Shown: piece after piece, positions 1 through 10,852 of the stretch
Layout of the letters: the number at the start of each line of letters is the position of its first letter
How positions within the stretch are numbered: position 1 is the stretch's first letter
From: Pyxicephalus adspersus
Lineage: Eukaryota; Chordata; Amphibia; Anura; Pyxicephalidae
DNA length: 64,000 bases
Assembly (NCBI RefSeq): GCF_032062135.1
Contig: NC_092866.1
Coordinates: 21,023,407-21,087,406 of the forward strand
Direction: 5' to 3'
Notes under the pieces: generated by a model
Told to the model about the DNA's origin: nothing
Seen by the model: the letters and a program-made list of their open reading frames with translations, nothing else
Database searches by the model: none
Translations under genes and position numbers: made by a program

Positions 1-351
1 TTACCCTTTATTCTGGCAGATCCCTTGATGGCGCTGGTCCTTCCCACGATCCGGTCCCGCGTCGACCTGGACTACCTTTTTGTCCTGGCGCAAAGGAAGC
101 GCCAGGTGCCGCTATCTTCAAACTTCACTTCCGTCCCCTTTCTTCGTCTGCTCATGCTCTTTCCGCGGCATAAGCAGAAGAAGCAGCCAGAGCCTCCCAG
201 GATGTGTGACGTAGGTATTCCGGGAGGCTCAGCGCACCCATTAAGTCCTAAAAGGGACTTAAAAGAAAAAATACCAACGTTTTTACCTTACACAGAAGGG
301 TTGTCTACCCTTCTATGTAAAGTTAAAATATTAAGTTTAGGTACGCTTTAA
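1..351 (-). mobile_element. T2/Kolobok-like MITE, inverted copy, cut by the window start
   Basis: Read on the minus strand it starts at TTAA (348-351) with the end motif and a block around AAAGGGTAGACAACCC shared with the copies at 7285, 45.7 and 60.5 kb. It carries the internal CG-rich segment with gaggctctg/acgtcacacatcc motifs found in the same family. The other end is outside the window. Confidence 0.6.
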
Positions 352-1291
352 CCACTACTCAATCATGTCATCATTGGTAGGCTTGGACATCCAACAGTTT
401 AAATACAGTTTAAAGTGTATTTAAAGTATTATATATAGTATTTACGGGTAATGATGGCAGGACATGAGAACATATGGTCACATCTGGCCCCCATGATTAT
501 AAAACCTAAATACCTCTGCACAGGTCTCAGTGTTTGCAGCACATATAGAGCTCTCATTCTAGGTATACAGCCACAGAGTCAGAAAACCAAGTCTTTCTTT
601 TACGCTAAACTGTATAATAATTTATTTTTTAATAGTTTTGATATATAGTAGAGATGAAGAGAAATTCCTGTTCAGTTGTTATTGCTATCTAAGGGCTTTA
701 TTAGGTAGAGTTTATGTATTTTCTGAAGGCAATATTATTTACAGACAGCAAGTAAGAGAAAATTTGCAACACAAGTAGAAACAGCAAAAAAAGCTAACAA
801 GGTGTCTAGTCTTCTCCAACTCTGCTGAATGTTTTAAATTGTGCATAAATTGAGCTCCAGATAGCAGTAAAAATTTGGTAGGGGTTCTACAACATCCTTA
901 GTTTATCCAAACTCAAACTTCCCCACTCGATCCAGACTTAAAGGCTACATACAAAAAAAATTGTTGGAAACGAACGATTAATGACCAATCATCCGATAAT
1001 TGTTAACAAAAAAAAAATGAACAACGGCGATGGCCAACAACGACGATGAACAAGGAATGTCGCTGGAAATTAACAACCCAGCAGATCTGGGCGACAATCG
1101 TTTTCTATCTATTGTGTGTACGGTCATTGAGTGATTGTGAATTGTTCTGCGGTACATTTTCTCCGGTACACGTCGCTTCCTGCATCGTTCAAATGATCGT
1201 ATATAGTGTGCGTACATTATAGGTGGATTATATTTGAACAATTGCATTGTTACAGCATGTACAGTACAATCGTGTCTGTCATTTGCACCCC

Positions 1292-2322
1292 TACATAGTT
1301 CTCCCCAGAGGTTTTTAGCCGGTTGCTCCGCCCGGCTGATTTGAATACCCCGCCCAGCTCTCGGCAGCTCTCATCCTCGCATGCACAGGCTGCTCTGTGC
1401 CATCTGTGCTCTATGTCATCCGTTCAGAGGATTGCTGCTGCCGATGAGAGGTGAGCACACACAGTTCAGCCTTCATGTGAAGGAGACACAGGCAGCCCCG
1501 CCCCCATCTCATAGCACGAGCTCGGATTTTGCCTGTGAAATGTATCCACCTCTAGCTCTGCGTGTGAATTCTGGATCCTCACAGCTCTGTGTGTACAAAC
1601 CTCCATATCTCCTAAACTGTATGTCACAATGACCTGTAATTTTCAGGGTGCACAGGGGACCCTCATAGATACTAGTTACTACAATTTCAGCCCCCCAGCT
1701 TTAAAGAATTTTAAGATATGGAGGTCACAAATGTAAAAAGTTATGAAAATTGAACTTTGGGGTTGCTGTTTCAGAGGAAAGTGCAACTAGGAGTCCTAAA
1801 TTGAAAGTGCAAATTGGGGACCCCGGAGCCACTAACATAGCAAGGAGCATTGGGGTGGGGCCCCTAAATATATACCTACCTGTCATAAATCTATACCTAT
1901 GAAACTTCTGTCTGCTTCTCTTCTTTGTACACCAATTTCTCTGAGGATGCGGGGTACAAAACTGAAAATATAGGTGCAAGTGTCGGGCACATTCTCCCCC
2001 TACAATCTCATTATTACAGCATCATTAGAACATAAAACACTTTGCCCATCAAAATGGGCCTCCCTGCCCTGTTACACATTCCTGTCCACTTATCTAACAT
2101 TCATAGAATAGAAAAATTGGATATACTAACGGGGCAGGCATTACAAAGTTGTAACAAATAATTGGGAGAAGGTAGAACACTGAAACAATAAGAGGTTACT
2201 GATTACCCATGGCATAAACAACTGGGAGCACTAAATTTGCCGTGTTTTGCCACACCTGCTTTTTTACCACCCGGCTACAGCTTCCTACCACCCGGCTGAA
2301 AAAAATTTCTGGGGAGAACACT
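1292..2322. mobile_element. hAT-like element with TTCTCCCCAGA ends, inserted in a LINE tail
   Basis: Left end (around 1300) reads agttctccccagagg; the right end (2307-2322) reads ctggggagaacactg, its inverted partner. The subterminal part agccggttg / cacccggct is also inverted. The flanks CCCTACAT and CCCTATTT look like a diverged 8-bp target duplication. Together they restore a LINE 3' tail that continues at 2323 (tatttaatgtacagcgct...). The interior has no intact ORF. A second, partial end of this family is at about 28880-28960. Confidence 0.6.
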
Positions 2323-2410
2323 GCCCTATTTAATGTACAGCGCTCTGTAATATGTTGGTGCAGTGTAAATCCTGTTTATTAATAATATTAATAATAATAA
2401 TAATATAGAA
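2323..2410 (+). mobile_element. 3' tail of a LINE (L2/Rex1-like) with TAATAA repeat end
   Basis: The block TTTAATGTACAGCGCT...GTAAATCCTG followed by (TAATAA)n matches the tails at 27545-27620 and 30170-30245. Its upstream continuation lies before the hAT insertion, ending about 1290. Confidence 0.5.
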
Positions 2411-2511
2411 AACAAATTTACCTAAAAACCATTAGGCAGTCCATTCAGATGAGAAACAGAATAGCTAAGCATGCTAAGGAATTTTGTTGAGGGACATTAA
2501 ATAGTACTCAC

Positions 2512-5500
2512 CGTACTTCCTCACCGGCAAAGTCAAACACCTTTGTGATGGTAACTTTTTTGGGTCCTTCCTTAGTTTCCGCACTTTGTTGTGAAGCTGT
2601 ATTGGATTCCTTGGGTTTTTCTGATTTAGCCTAAAACAAAGATATTAGCATTAGTGGTAAAGTCAAGATCAGTGGTAAAGAGAAAAGGAAAAAGGGTGAA
2701 AGTGAAAGAAAATTAGAAAAGAAAAAAAAAGAGAAAGAAAAAAGTGAAAGTGAAAGAAGAAAATAAAGAGAAAGACTGAGCTGTGCGGCACAGAGTGCAT
2801 TACTGTTTCTCTTTGAGGCCTTACAAAGAACTTGTACTTGTGGATTTAACATTTACAGACTTATTGCACTGGGTGCCTCTGCTGCACAAATCCTATTTGG
2901 GATACTTTCAGCTTCTCTTTCAAGTCTGTAGGATTGGTTGAAAGCTTTTCCTAAAAGTATCCAAGACTCAAATCAAATTTTATTCATTGCTGACAGAGGT
3001 AATTTGTTTTTGTGATTCTGTTTTTAGATACTTTAAATATTTTTTAACACAAATAGCTGTATTCAGGGCTTTTTATCTTATTACAATGACGAGATGGGTC
3101 TAGTGGTAATAATAATTAGAGACCGACACACCTGTTTTTGTGCAGTTTGAAAACGTATATGTCAAGTGTTTTTGTTTTTTTTCCAAACGTTGTTTTTATT
3201 CTAGGTTCAGAGGTTAGCACTCTGGTCATTGCAGCGCTAGGTCCCAGGTTCAAATCTCAGCCAGGACACTATCTGCATGGAGTTTGCAGGTTCTCCCTGT
3301 GTTTGCCTGTGTTCCTCCGGTTTCCTCCCACATTCCAAAAACATGCAGTTAGGTTAATTGGCTTCCTCCCCAAAACTGACCTTGGACTGTGTTAATGACA
3401 TATGATTATGGTAGGGATATTAGATTGTGAGTTCCGTTGAGGGACAGCCAGCGACATGACTATGGACTTTGTACAGCACTGCATAATTTGTCGGCGCTAT
3501 ATAAATACTGTATAGTAATAATAATTCTATAAACCTGGAGCTTTTTTTAACCAGCAAACCTGGTGACTATACATGAAGATCTTTTTTTTTTAGTTTCCTT
3601 ACTGCTATTGGGTAACAATTGTCTTCCAGTTGTGTTTGTGTGTGTTAGCAATATTACAAGGGACTGTTGGGAATCTTAACAGAGGTAGGTAAAATTTTCC
3701 AATCTGCTTCTTGCTCCTAAGTGCAATATTTCACTGGCATCGATTCCTTCAGTTGGCCTGATTTATTAAAGCTCACTATGACTGGAGAAGAAAGACTATC
3801 ATAGGAGAGCCTGGGTGATTCTCTGTGTATTCCTGTCCTGAAGGCAACAACTCCCCTTATTACTAGACCTGCTGTCAATAGACAAAAGAAGCTTGACAAA
3901 AGTATGTAAAATTTCCAAGTCTGTAGAAAATTACACAATCAATATGATAAAGTAAAAATAGGGTTTTGGTTGAGTTAAGCTTTCAGACACCACCATGTTT
4001 TGAACTTTACCTTCATGTCCTGGCATATTAAATAGCTTTGGCTACCACAGTATCAATGCTCTAAACCAGTGGGCGACAACCTTTTCAGACCCGTGGACCA
4101 CTAAATTCACCAGTTCCGGACGGCGCATGGGCGGGCAGCTGCGTGTCACTCAAAGCGGTAGAAACTTCCCCTTTAGTGACGCCATGATGTCAGAACCTGC
4201 CCACCCTCCCATCTCAAGCTCAGATCTGCGATGGGAGAGTGGGCAGGTTGTATCCGGGGACACTACCCGCCCACTGCCCTGAGCCTGGGATCCATGGGCT
4301 CTGGCCGGTGCGCACCACAAGCGGGGTCCTTCTTCTGACCCTGCTTAGGGGTGCACCGCCCAGGGACACAGACCACCAAAAATTTCTCTGTGGTTGGCGA
4401 CCGCTGCACTAAACCACTTAGACCTGAGGACCGTCCACTCTACAGCAGTGATGAGCCCGTACCTGTGTACTCGATGCAGGAGGTGGGACTTTAGGCTTTT
4501 GTCCAACATCAGAAAGAAAACTAGACCACAGATCATCTTCACGCTTCTTTTTTTCTTCTTCAGTTTTCATTTTTTTTTCCTCGTCCATGTTAAAGTCGTT
4601 GTCTTCCTCAGAATTCTGTGCTTTCTCCTCATTTTTTTCAGCACCTTCCTCTGAGTTTAGAAGTAACACTCCTTTCTTCCTCTTCCTAAAGTGGAGCAGA
4701 AAAGCGTCAGAAACTGCATTTCTTAAAAGCAATCTACAAGCTCACAAAGGAAACTTGCCAAGAAACTTATCTTTCTCCCCAATATTACACAGAGTGCAGG
4801 ACATCATTGTGATGTTCTATAAGGAGGCGGGTCCATGACGCCCTGTACTAAACTAAACACTGCCAAAAAAAATACACTTACCTTCAATTCTGCAGGGCAG
4901 TCCGATCCATCCGCGGGTGTCTTGCATCTGGTCCCGCGTTGTTCCAGCATCCATCCCAGGGCGGGCGCTACGGACACCGCCATCTTCGTCTCTCCTTCCA
5001 GGTTCTTTATCCTACGCCACCCGACCCAGGCGCGAAATCAGGTGATATAAGATGAATTTTTTTTCCGATCCCACTGCACATGCGCAAGATTGGCACATTT
5101 TCCTCAAGAAAAGGCTCCTTCTGTGCATGCCCGAGATGCTGGGCATGTGCAGAAGGAGCACCCAAGAGCCTCCTGGGATGTGTGGCCCCGGGAGGCTTTG
5201 CGCTCCCATTCATTCTGAGAAATCAGAGCCCAGATTTTGATTTTAAACTTTTCAAGCTTTCAATATCTGTACAGCGTTAGAAAACAAATCCTTAATTCTC
5301 TTCTTTCCCATTATTACCTGGCTACGATTGACTTCTTGGTTTTCTTTTTACTTTTAGATGGCACTTTCTCTTCTCCATCCTCTTGCTCATCATCGTCATC
5401 CTCCTTTACCAGCTCATTCACATCGTCCTCGCTGTATTCCCCGCCTACGATGAAAATGGAATAATAGATAATTATAATAATGGTTGTCACTGGGGAAGTC

Positions 5501-5759
5501 ATCCCTAATCTGATACAGATTGAGCTATTACAGTATGATCTGCACATGCAGCACCCAGCCTGCTATAAACATTATAGCTAGTGATATGATTATGGGTTTT
5601 GTACAGCGCTGAATAATATGTCAGCGATATATAAATACTTGATGATAATATTAATAGAAGAATGCTGCAAACCCCCCATCATATGTCTGTGTACCTACCT
5701 GAGGGAACATAATCCTCATCATCGGAGGAAGAGTAGTCATCTGAGTCACAGTCAGACAT
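2512..5759 (-). CDS. CFDP1: CFDP1 (craniofacial development protein 1 / BCNT), first four coding exons, 3' part outside window
   Basis: Coding exons in transcript order are 5759-5699, 5444-5318, 4685-4463 and 2630-2512, all with AG/GT borders and consistent phases. They give 176 residues plus two bases of the next codon; human CFDP1 is about 299 aa. Exon 1 encodes the acidic start MSDCDSDDYSSSDDEDYVPS. Exon 2 continues GGEYSEDDVNELVKEDDDD, nearly identical to human. Exon 3 carries a Lys/Arg stretch, a long Glu-rich region and the conserved DDLWSSFLSDVG segment. Exon 4 ends KKVTITKVFDFAGEEVR. The C-terminal BCNT-C domain is absent and must lie left of position 1; the intron after 2512 holds only repeats here. 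By family knowledge this is the vertebrate Swc5 homologue of the SRCAP remodeller that deposits H2A.Z, and the acidic N-terminus with its Asp-Glu-Asp-Tyr motif is the H2A-H2B contact. Introns contain T2-like and hAT insertions. The start is the only Met before the conserved acidic block. Confidence 0.96.
3208..3526 (+). mobile_element. tRNA-derived SINE, near full length
   Basis: The head has RNA polymerase III-type boxes: an A-box-like GGTTAGCACTCTGG near 3212 and a B-box-like GGTTCAAATC near 3247. The body has the tccggtttcctcccacattc and aaaaacatgcag blocks. The tail is gcgctatataaatactg with an ATA-rich end. A 5'-truncated copy is at 22395-22610. It lies in the CFDP1 intron, antisense to the gene. 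Confidence 0.65.
3755..3822. mobile_element. Half copy of a foldback MITE
   Basis: The segment ggcctgatttattaaagctc through cctgggtgatt is one arm of the foldback family that is complete at 14561, 21172 and 59220. Confidence 0.5.
4067..4406. mobile_element. hAT MITE (CAGTGG...CCAACC family), with target duplication
   Basis: The element begins CAGTGGGCGACAACC and ends GGTTGGCGACCGCTG, inverted ends of hAT type. Flanks ctctaaac (4059-4066) and cactaaac (4407-4414) match at 7 of 8 bases. The internal block cactcaaag...gacgccatgatgtcagaacctgcccac (split here) recurs in the copies at 8344, 23746, 29046, 37655, 48418 and 60084. Confidence 0.8.
4850..5225 (-). mobile_element. T2/Kolobok-like MITE, inverted, in CFDP1 intron 2
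   Basis: This is the reverse complement of the internal part of the copies at 7285 and 45.7 kb: cacttacctt near 4875, a CG-rich segment with tctcctt, gcacatgcgcaagat, and paired gagcctcctgggatgtgtgg/gggaggctttgcgctccc blocks. The outer TTAA ends are not clear. Confidence 0.55.
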
Positions 5760-6324
5760 CTCTGTACAATGCAAGCTGCACAACAAATCCAACAACCGAT
5801 CAGATCTGCAATCACACACCTAGCAGAGCACTACGCATGCCTAGAAGCCGGTCACGTACACTGCGCATGCGCCACAAATGAGAACGGATATCCGAGTCAG
5901 ATAACTCTGTACTGTGCGTGGGTGAAAGGAGGTCGAAATAAGGGGCGGGGACGTTGCTTTGTCCTTCCCTCTCGAGGCTAAAGTAAACCTATTGGCTCCC
6001 ACTGTCGGAAAATGATGCCCATTACAAACATGGCTTCGTATAACTTCCTGCTCCATGCTTGTCATAACTACGTACGTAACCCAAATAAAACGTCAGATCC
6101 TAACACAAAGACGGCGGTGTGTTTATTGGTTGTAAGAATGACAGACGTACACAGTAACTAATAATCAGGAAGTAAAATTTCGGGAAACCGCGCCTCTCTG
6201 TGTTCTCATTCTCTGATTGGCTGCTGTGCTGTAACTTGTTCGGGTCTCGGGATGAAGGCGAGAGGGGCTCGGGGAAGTTGAGTTGGGAAGCTCCGGGGCC
6301 TGTACAGCGTTGGATGGCGGAAGT
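5760..6324. promoter_or_regulatory. Divergent (bidirectional) promoter between CFDP1 and TMEM170A
   Basis: The two start codons are 565 bp apart on opposite strands, so this interval must hold both 5'UTRs and both promoters. It has a perfect NRF1-type palindrome TGCGCATGCGCC at 5862-5873, a GC box (ggggcgggg) near 5941-5950, and inverted CCAAT boxes (ATTGG) near 5989, 6123 and 6216. No TATA box is evident. CpG dinucleotides are much denser here than in the flanking introns. This is the usual make-up of a housekeeping bidirectional promoter. The exact transcription starts cannot be placed from sequence alone. Confidence 0.75.
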
Positions 6325-9300
6325 ATGGACACCGGCGGGACGGGGGGAGAGACCGGACTTCTCCAGCAGATTCTGAGCCTCAGCTTGGTGCCTCGGGGGG
6401 GAAATGCCACTGTGTGCCCCAGTACTACCACTCTGTGCTCCTTTCCGGGTGAGAGCAGTCTGCATGTGTACCCAGCACTGTGTGTGAGGTGGCTGCCTGT
6501 CATGGAGCCATTGTTATTATATGTATATATTGGGGGTCATTCAGTAATTTGCATTATTGGGGTTCATAAGACCTTTCACCTCCATGGTGTGTGGTGGACG
6601 CTCCTGGGGACACAACAAGCCGCCGCTTGGCACAGACATCCGCATCATGGGCAACCAGATTTGTATGTGGCTGGGGTGCAGATCTTTGCAAAAATGCATT
6701 GTGTCACTTTAAAAAACTTCCCTGCCATCTGCCAATGCTGCATGCAAAACATGGCTTCCTTAAGTGAATGAGTAAGTTTGGGATCGCTGTTTACCTGCAG
6801 CAGAATACTGCGGCTTACCAGAGGTCTGAAGTAGATCTAAATCTAGAAATCTGATCAAAACATTAAGCAGGGTTAGATTTTCATATCCAACAACTGTGCA
6901 ACGTTGGCGAGCCAATCAGTGGCAGCATTGTCGTTCAGTTGTGTCCTTGATTGGCTGTGGTGCCATGAATGAGCTGCCATGCATGTGCTGGTGCTGGTTC
7001 ATCTTGGCATAGTGTAGTAGAAGATCTCTACAGGCAGGTACGGAGATTTCTTATGTCTCCTCTGCATTGAGTAGTCACCTCATTGTGTTTTTAGTTTAGT
7101 TTCACTTTATAGATCTTTAGCAAACCATAAAAGAACTTTTTATATATATATATATATAAGCTACCTACCATGCTGCTTGTACTGTGAAATAATTAATTTT
7201 CAAAAATCACAACCAAGACTTCAAAATTAGCTTCCAGTTGGCTTCTAACAGATTAGAGTATCCTTTCTCTCTCTGAGGCACCCTTTAAGGGTACCTAAAC
7301 TCAGAATTTTTACTTTACATAAAAGGGTAGACAACCCTTTTATTTAAAGAAAAATGTTGTTAGTGTTTTGGTTTTTTTTGTTTTTTTTTTTTAAAAAGGG
7401 TGCAGCACCACCCCTTAATTCTTGATTGCCTAGGCCAGAGGTTGACCTCTTGAAATGGCCTAGTAGTCCATAGAGCTTGCCAACCCCTGGCCTAGGCGAT
7501 CAAGAATGAATGGGAGTGCAGAGCCTCCGGAGAAACCTACGTCAGGCATGTGCAGAAGAAGGAGCCCTTTTATCATTAGGAAAAAAATTGCCCATCTCAC
7601 GCATGCGCAGTGAGATCGGCAAGTGTTTTCCCAATCTGCTGCACCCTATCACGTACCTGCACATCGGGTGACGTAGGAAGAAGAGAGGAGAAGATGGCGG
7701 CAGGACCGATGGAAGAAACCTGCTGACAGACTGACTGATCTATGGGCTTGAAGGTAAATGTGGTTTTATTGTTTTGGGTTTACTTCCACTTTAACAATCC
7801 TAAAGAACACCTGTCAATATTTACTGTATCTACAGCTCACAGTACATTTGTGTGGGGTTAGTGGGAAGAATTCTCTGTTAGAGATATCTAAAAACACCAC
7901 TGATGTCATTAGTTACATTTCTGAGAAGCTGACATTGCTCCTAGGACTGATTTAAATGGACTGAGAATCATCTGCTGCTGTTTACATCGCATGGCTGAGA
8001 TTGTTTCTGTTGAAGCATAAAAGAACACACAGGGTTCTATTGCTATGGAAATTTTAGCAACAGATAATTGCTAACACTTGTACCTGAGAGTTTGTTGTTT
8101 TTTCACAAGTAGTGTTTATTTGCAGGGCTGCTGATTTGGTCTTTTTCAGAGATTTGAAGCTAAGCCAGAGAAGGAAATATAAAGTGGTTGTCGGATGCTG
8201 AGTGGCCGAGCCACAAATAGCATTAAAATAGGAGGCTGGTTGTAATGTTGCATTTTAAATTTTCAGGGCTTTTTCTGCTCTAGAAAATTTACATAACTGT
8301 TTATAGCCTGGACTTGTAAACCCTAACTGCATGACATTTAGAGCAATGGTCCCCAACCTTTTGGAGCTCGCGGACCACTAAACCTACAGACTTGGGACCG
8401 TGCATGCGTGGGGAGCCGTGTGTCACTCAAAGGGGAAGAAAATTCCCCCCCATAGTGACGTCATGATGCCAAAACCTGTACACTTTCTCATCGCAGGTCT
8501 GAACTGAGCAGGCCTAGCTGTCAGACAGTTGTGGACCAGGGGTTGGGGACCCCTGATTTAGAGGGTCATTAATAGCAAAGATTGGATAATATTACTCCAC
8601 ATCACAGCCTACATTCTGTAGCCCATTTAGGAAATGTAGGTAGTGAAATCTCACAAAATTCTCCCAGCTTAACATGATAGGGAGAAAAGACTGGATGAGA
8701 TTCAGGTCACATGTTCACCTTTGTAAAGGGTAGCACTGAACTTTATAAATGTGTGATTGTTTTTAAAACTGAGATGTGGCTACTTTATTATATGATGGGG
8801 CAGGAGGTATGTTGTTCATAGAAGTAAAAGAGGAATTTTAATGCAGCCACTTCATCTAACAAAAAAAAAACACACAAAAAAAACACACACTTACCTTTTA
8901 ATCCCACAGATCTATTGATCGCACTGGAGCGTTCCTTAGCCAACAATAATTCACAAAATATTATTTAAAAGCAAGTGACTTATCATAAACACCTTAAAAG
9001 TACTAATAACTTTTAACCGATAAAAAGGAGGGAAAAAACTGAATAGGAAAACGATCCTCTGCTCACAGTGAGTTTTGAAAGTTTATTTAGAAGAGAATGT
9101 TACAAGGTAAAAGAGCAGAGATGGAAATGCAAAAGAGTAACGTGCGTGGGGACCCTCATTACAGGTTGTAGAGGATCTAACTTGATAGCCATATTAAAGG
9201 CCTATTTAATATTCTAGACAAGTGCCATCCAGAAGCTCCCGAGCAATAACATTCCACATATTCAGTCATTCATAAGAAGTTGCACAAACTGCGCATTAGA

Positions 9301-10852
9301 CGTTACAGTTAACTTGGAACAACTTATCAATTGGTCGTCCTTCAGATCCCCAGAATATCCCACCAAGAAGACCAAGCTTTCCTCATGGACATTCCAAGGA
9401 CCTGTAGATTTGTTCTCATAACATTTTCACCTCTCGTGATTTTATTTTTTTCCTTTTAAATAAATATTACTAGTATTATATCATAATTTTAAAAACAGAT
9501 CATAGATGTATTTATGTTAATTTTATTGCCATTTTTATTTTGACAGCTCCTTTAACTGTCTATATTTTATGCAGGGCAAAGTATTTTCAGGTAAAAGTAA
9601 CTACTTTGGTGTATATTCGGATTGGTTTGTATTTGCCTATACAGACTTCTCGTATTGTTTGTACTTTTTTCCACAAATTGCCATCCACCCCATTATTTAT
9701 GTTTCTATGTTTTTTTTTTTCCCAGAGATGTGGTATGGCGTATTCCTATGGGCGCTGGTCTCTTCGCTCTTCTTTCACATACCTGCTGGACTACTGGCTT
9801 TGTTTACTTTAAGACACCACAAATATGGAAGGTTCATGTCTGTGGGAATCTTGCTTATGGGAATCGTGGGACCAATCTCTGCTGGGATATTAACAAGTAA
9901 GCATGTGGATTTATCCCTAGTACTAATTTGTGGATTCCGTCATTTTAAATTAATTCTTTATGGTATTCTGTGCCAGCATAATCTATATTTTTACCAGTTG
10001 TCAGCCTAGGCCTTAAACATTGATATTGTGTATCTGTTATACAATATACAAAGTTTTTCTGCTCTGTACATGCTGCATGCCGATAGGTTCCTTTGTTTGT
10101 GTGAAGGGCCAGGTCCTAAAAGGCAGCCCGAGCTAAGTATAAAATGCTGTCTCCTGGGTTTTTTGTACCACCATGGCTTTAAGTGTTCACCCTTTAATGA
10201 CATTGCCAAAAGATGGCGAGATCCAATAAAGGTTTGTCACCCGAGGCTGGAGCAGTATGTGTTGGAGTATTTTCTATTTATGGTCTTTCACTCCAAGTGA
10301 AACTAAAGTAGGGGTAAACCTGCATTGGGATAACTGACCTATCATCAGAAAAGTGAGAAGATGCCTAGTTGATAATAAAAGTAATACAGGTTTGACCTCA
10401 TATAGTATATACAACTAAAAGTAAATTCGTCTGTTTGTGAGACCTATGGGCTCTCTTTAGATTCCGGGTATTATTCTGACAACCATTTTCAGGTAGCAAA
10501 GATGTGATTTGTCAAAATTTCTAAATGTCATGGAATTTCAGATCTTGGATCTCAAAAATTGTCATATCCCTGGTATTCTCTTGCTTATACACAGTTTAAC
10601 ACGCCATTCATTGCTCAGTTCTTTCATAGTGGTTATATCCTGTGGATTATGGCAGATGATGGGATAGTAATATCTCATATAAAACAGACACTCACATTTT
10701 TTTTTTTTTATTACACAACAGGTGCTGCCATTGCTGGAGTATACAAAGCTGCTGCCAAGGAAATGATTCCCTTTGAAGCCCTAGTCCTGGGAGTGGGTCA
10801 GACTTTCTGTGTGCTTATTGTTTCTTTCTTAAGGATTTTAGCAACTTTGTAA
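6325..10852 (+). CDS. TMEM170A: TMEM170A, complete three-exon gene
   Basis: Exons are 6325-6448, 9726-9896 and 10722-10852, giving 141 aa (human 144 aa). All junctions are GT-AG and phase 1. The N-terminus is a Gly-rich stretch, then GLLQQILSLSLVPRGGNATV with a conserved N-glycosylation site (N-A-T) and Cys pair before the first membrane segment. Exon 2 encodes EMWYGVFLWALVSSLFFHIP, a helix, then the basic loop LRHHKYGRF and a second hydrophobic segment MSVGILLMGIVGPISAGILT. Exon 3 encodes AAIAGVYKAAAKEMIPFEAL and the last helix GQTFCVLIVSFLRILATL-stop. The start at 6325 is the first in-frame ATG and matches family length; an upstream TTG would add unsupported residues. By family knowledge it is a small three-helix ER and nuclear-envelope protein affecting ER sheet formation and nuclear pore assembly. 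Exon 1 faces CFDP1 exon 1 across a shared promoter. Confidence 0.97.
7285..7794 (+). mobile_element. T2/Kolobok-like MITE with TTAA duplication, carrying a nested hAT fragment
   Basis: Flanked by TTAA at 7285-7288 and 7791-7794. The left end reads TTAAGGGTACCTAAACTC and the right end GGGTTTACTTCCACTTTAA, which are inverted partners. The interior has the acataaaagggtagacaaccc block and the ctgaag/gaggaagaaacc segment shared with copies at 1, 4850, 45.7 and 60.5 kb. A 54-bp hAT derivative sits inside at 7436-7489. Confidence 0.75.
7436..7489. mobile_element. 54-bp hAT micro-element with perfect 8-bp target duplication
   Basis: The element starts CAGAGGTTGACC and ends GCCAACCCCTG, with only about 30 bp between. 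It is flanked on both sides by GCCTAGGC (7428-7435 and 7490-7497), itself a palindrome. Other T2-like copies lack this insert and read straight through (ggcgatcaag). Confidence 0.7.
8344..8555. mobile_element. hAT MITE with perfect target duplication, TMEM170A intron 1
   Basis: Begins CAATGGTCCCCAACC and ends GGTTGGGGACCCCTG. Flanked by ATTTAGAG at 8336-8343 and 8556-8563 (8 of 8). A shorter internal-deletion member of the CAGTGG family. Confidence 0.85.

Noticed and set aside
6283..6324. N-terminal extension of TMEM170A (open frame from TTG at 6283)
   Set aside because: There is no ATG there; the first in-frame ATG is 6325 and gives the family length.
9569..10009. 146-residue plus-strand open frame
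   Set aside because: It is TMEM170A exon 2 with read-through into both introns; the acceptor at 9726 and donor at 9897 define the real exon.
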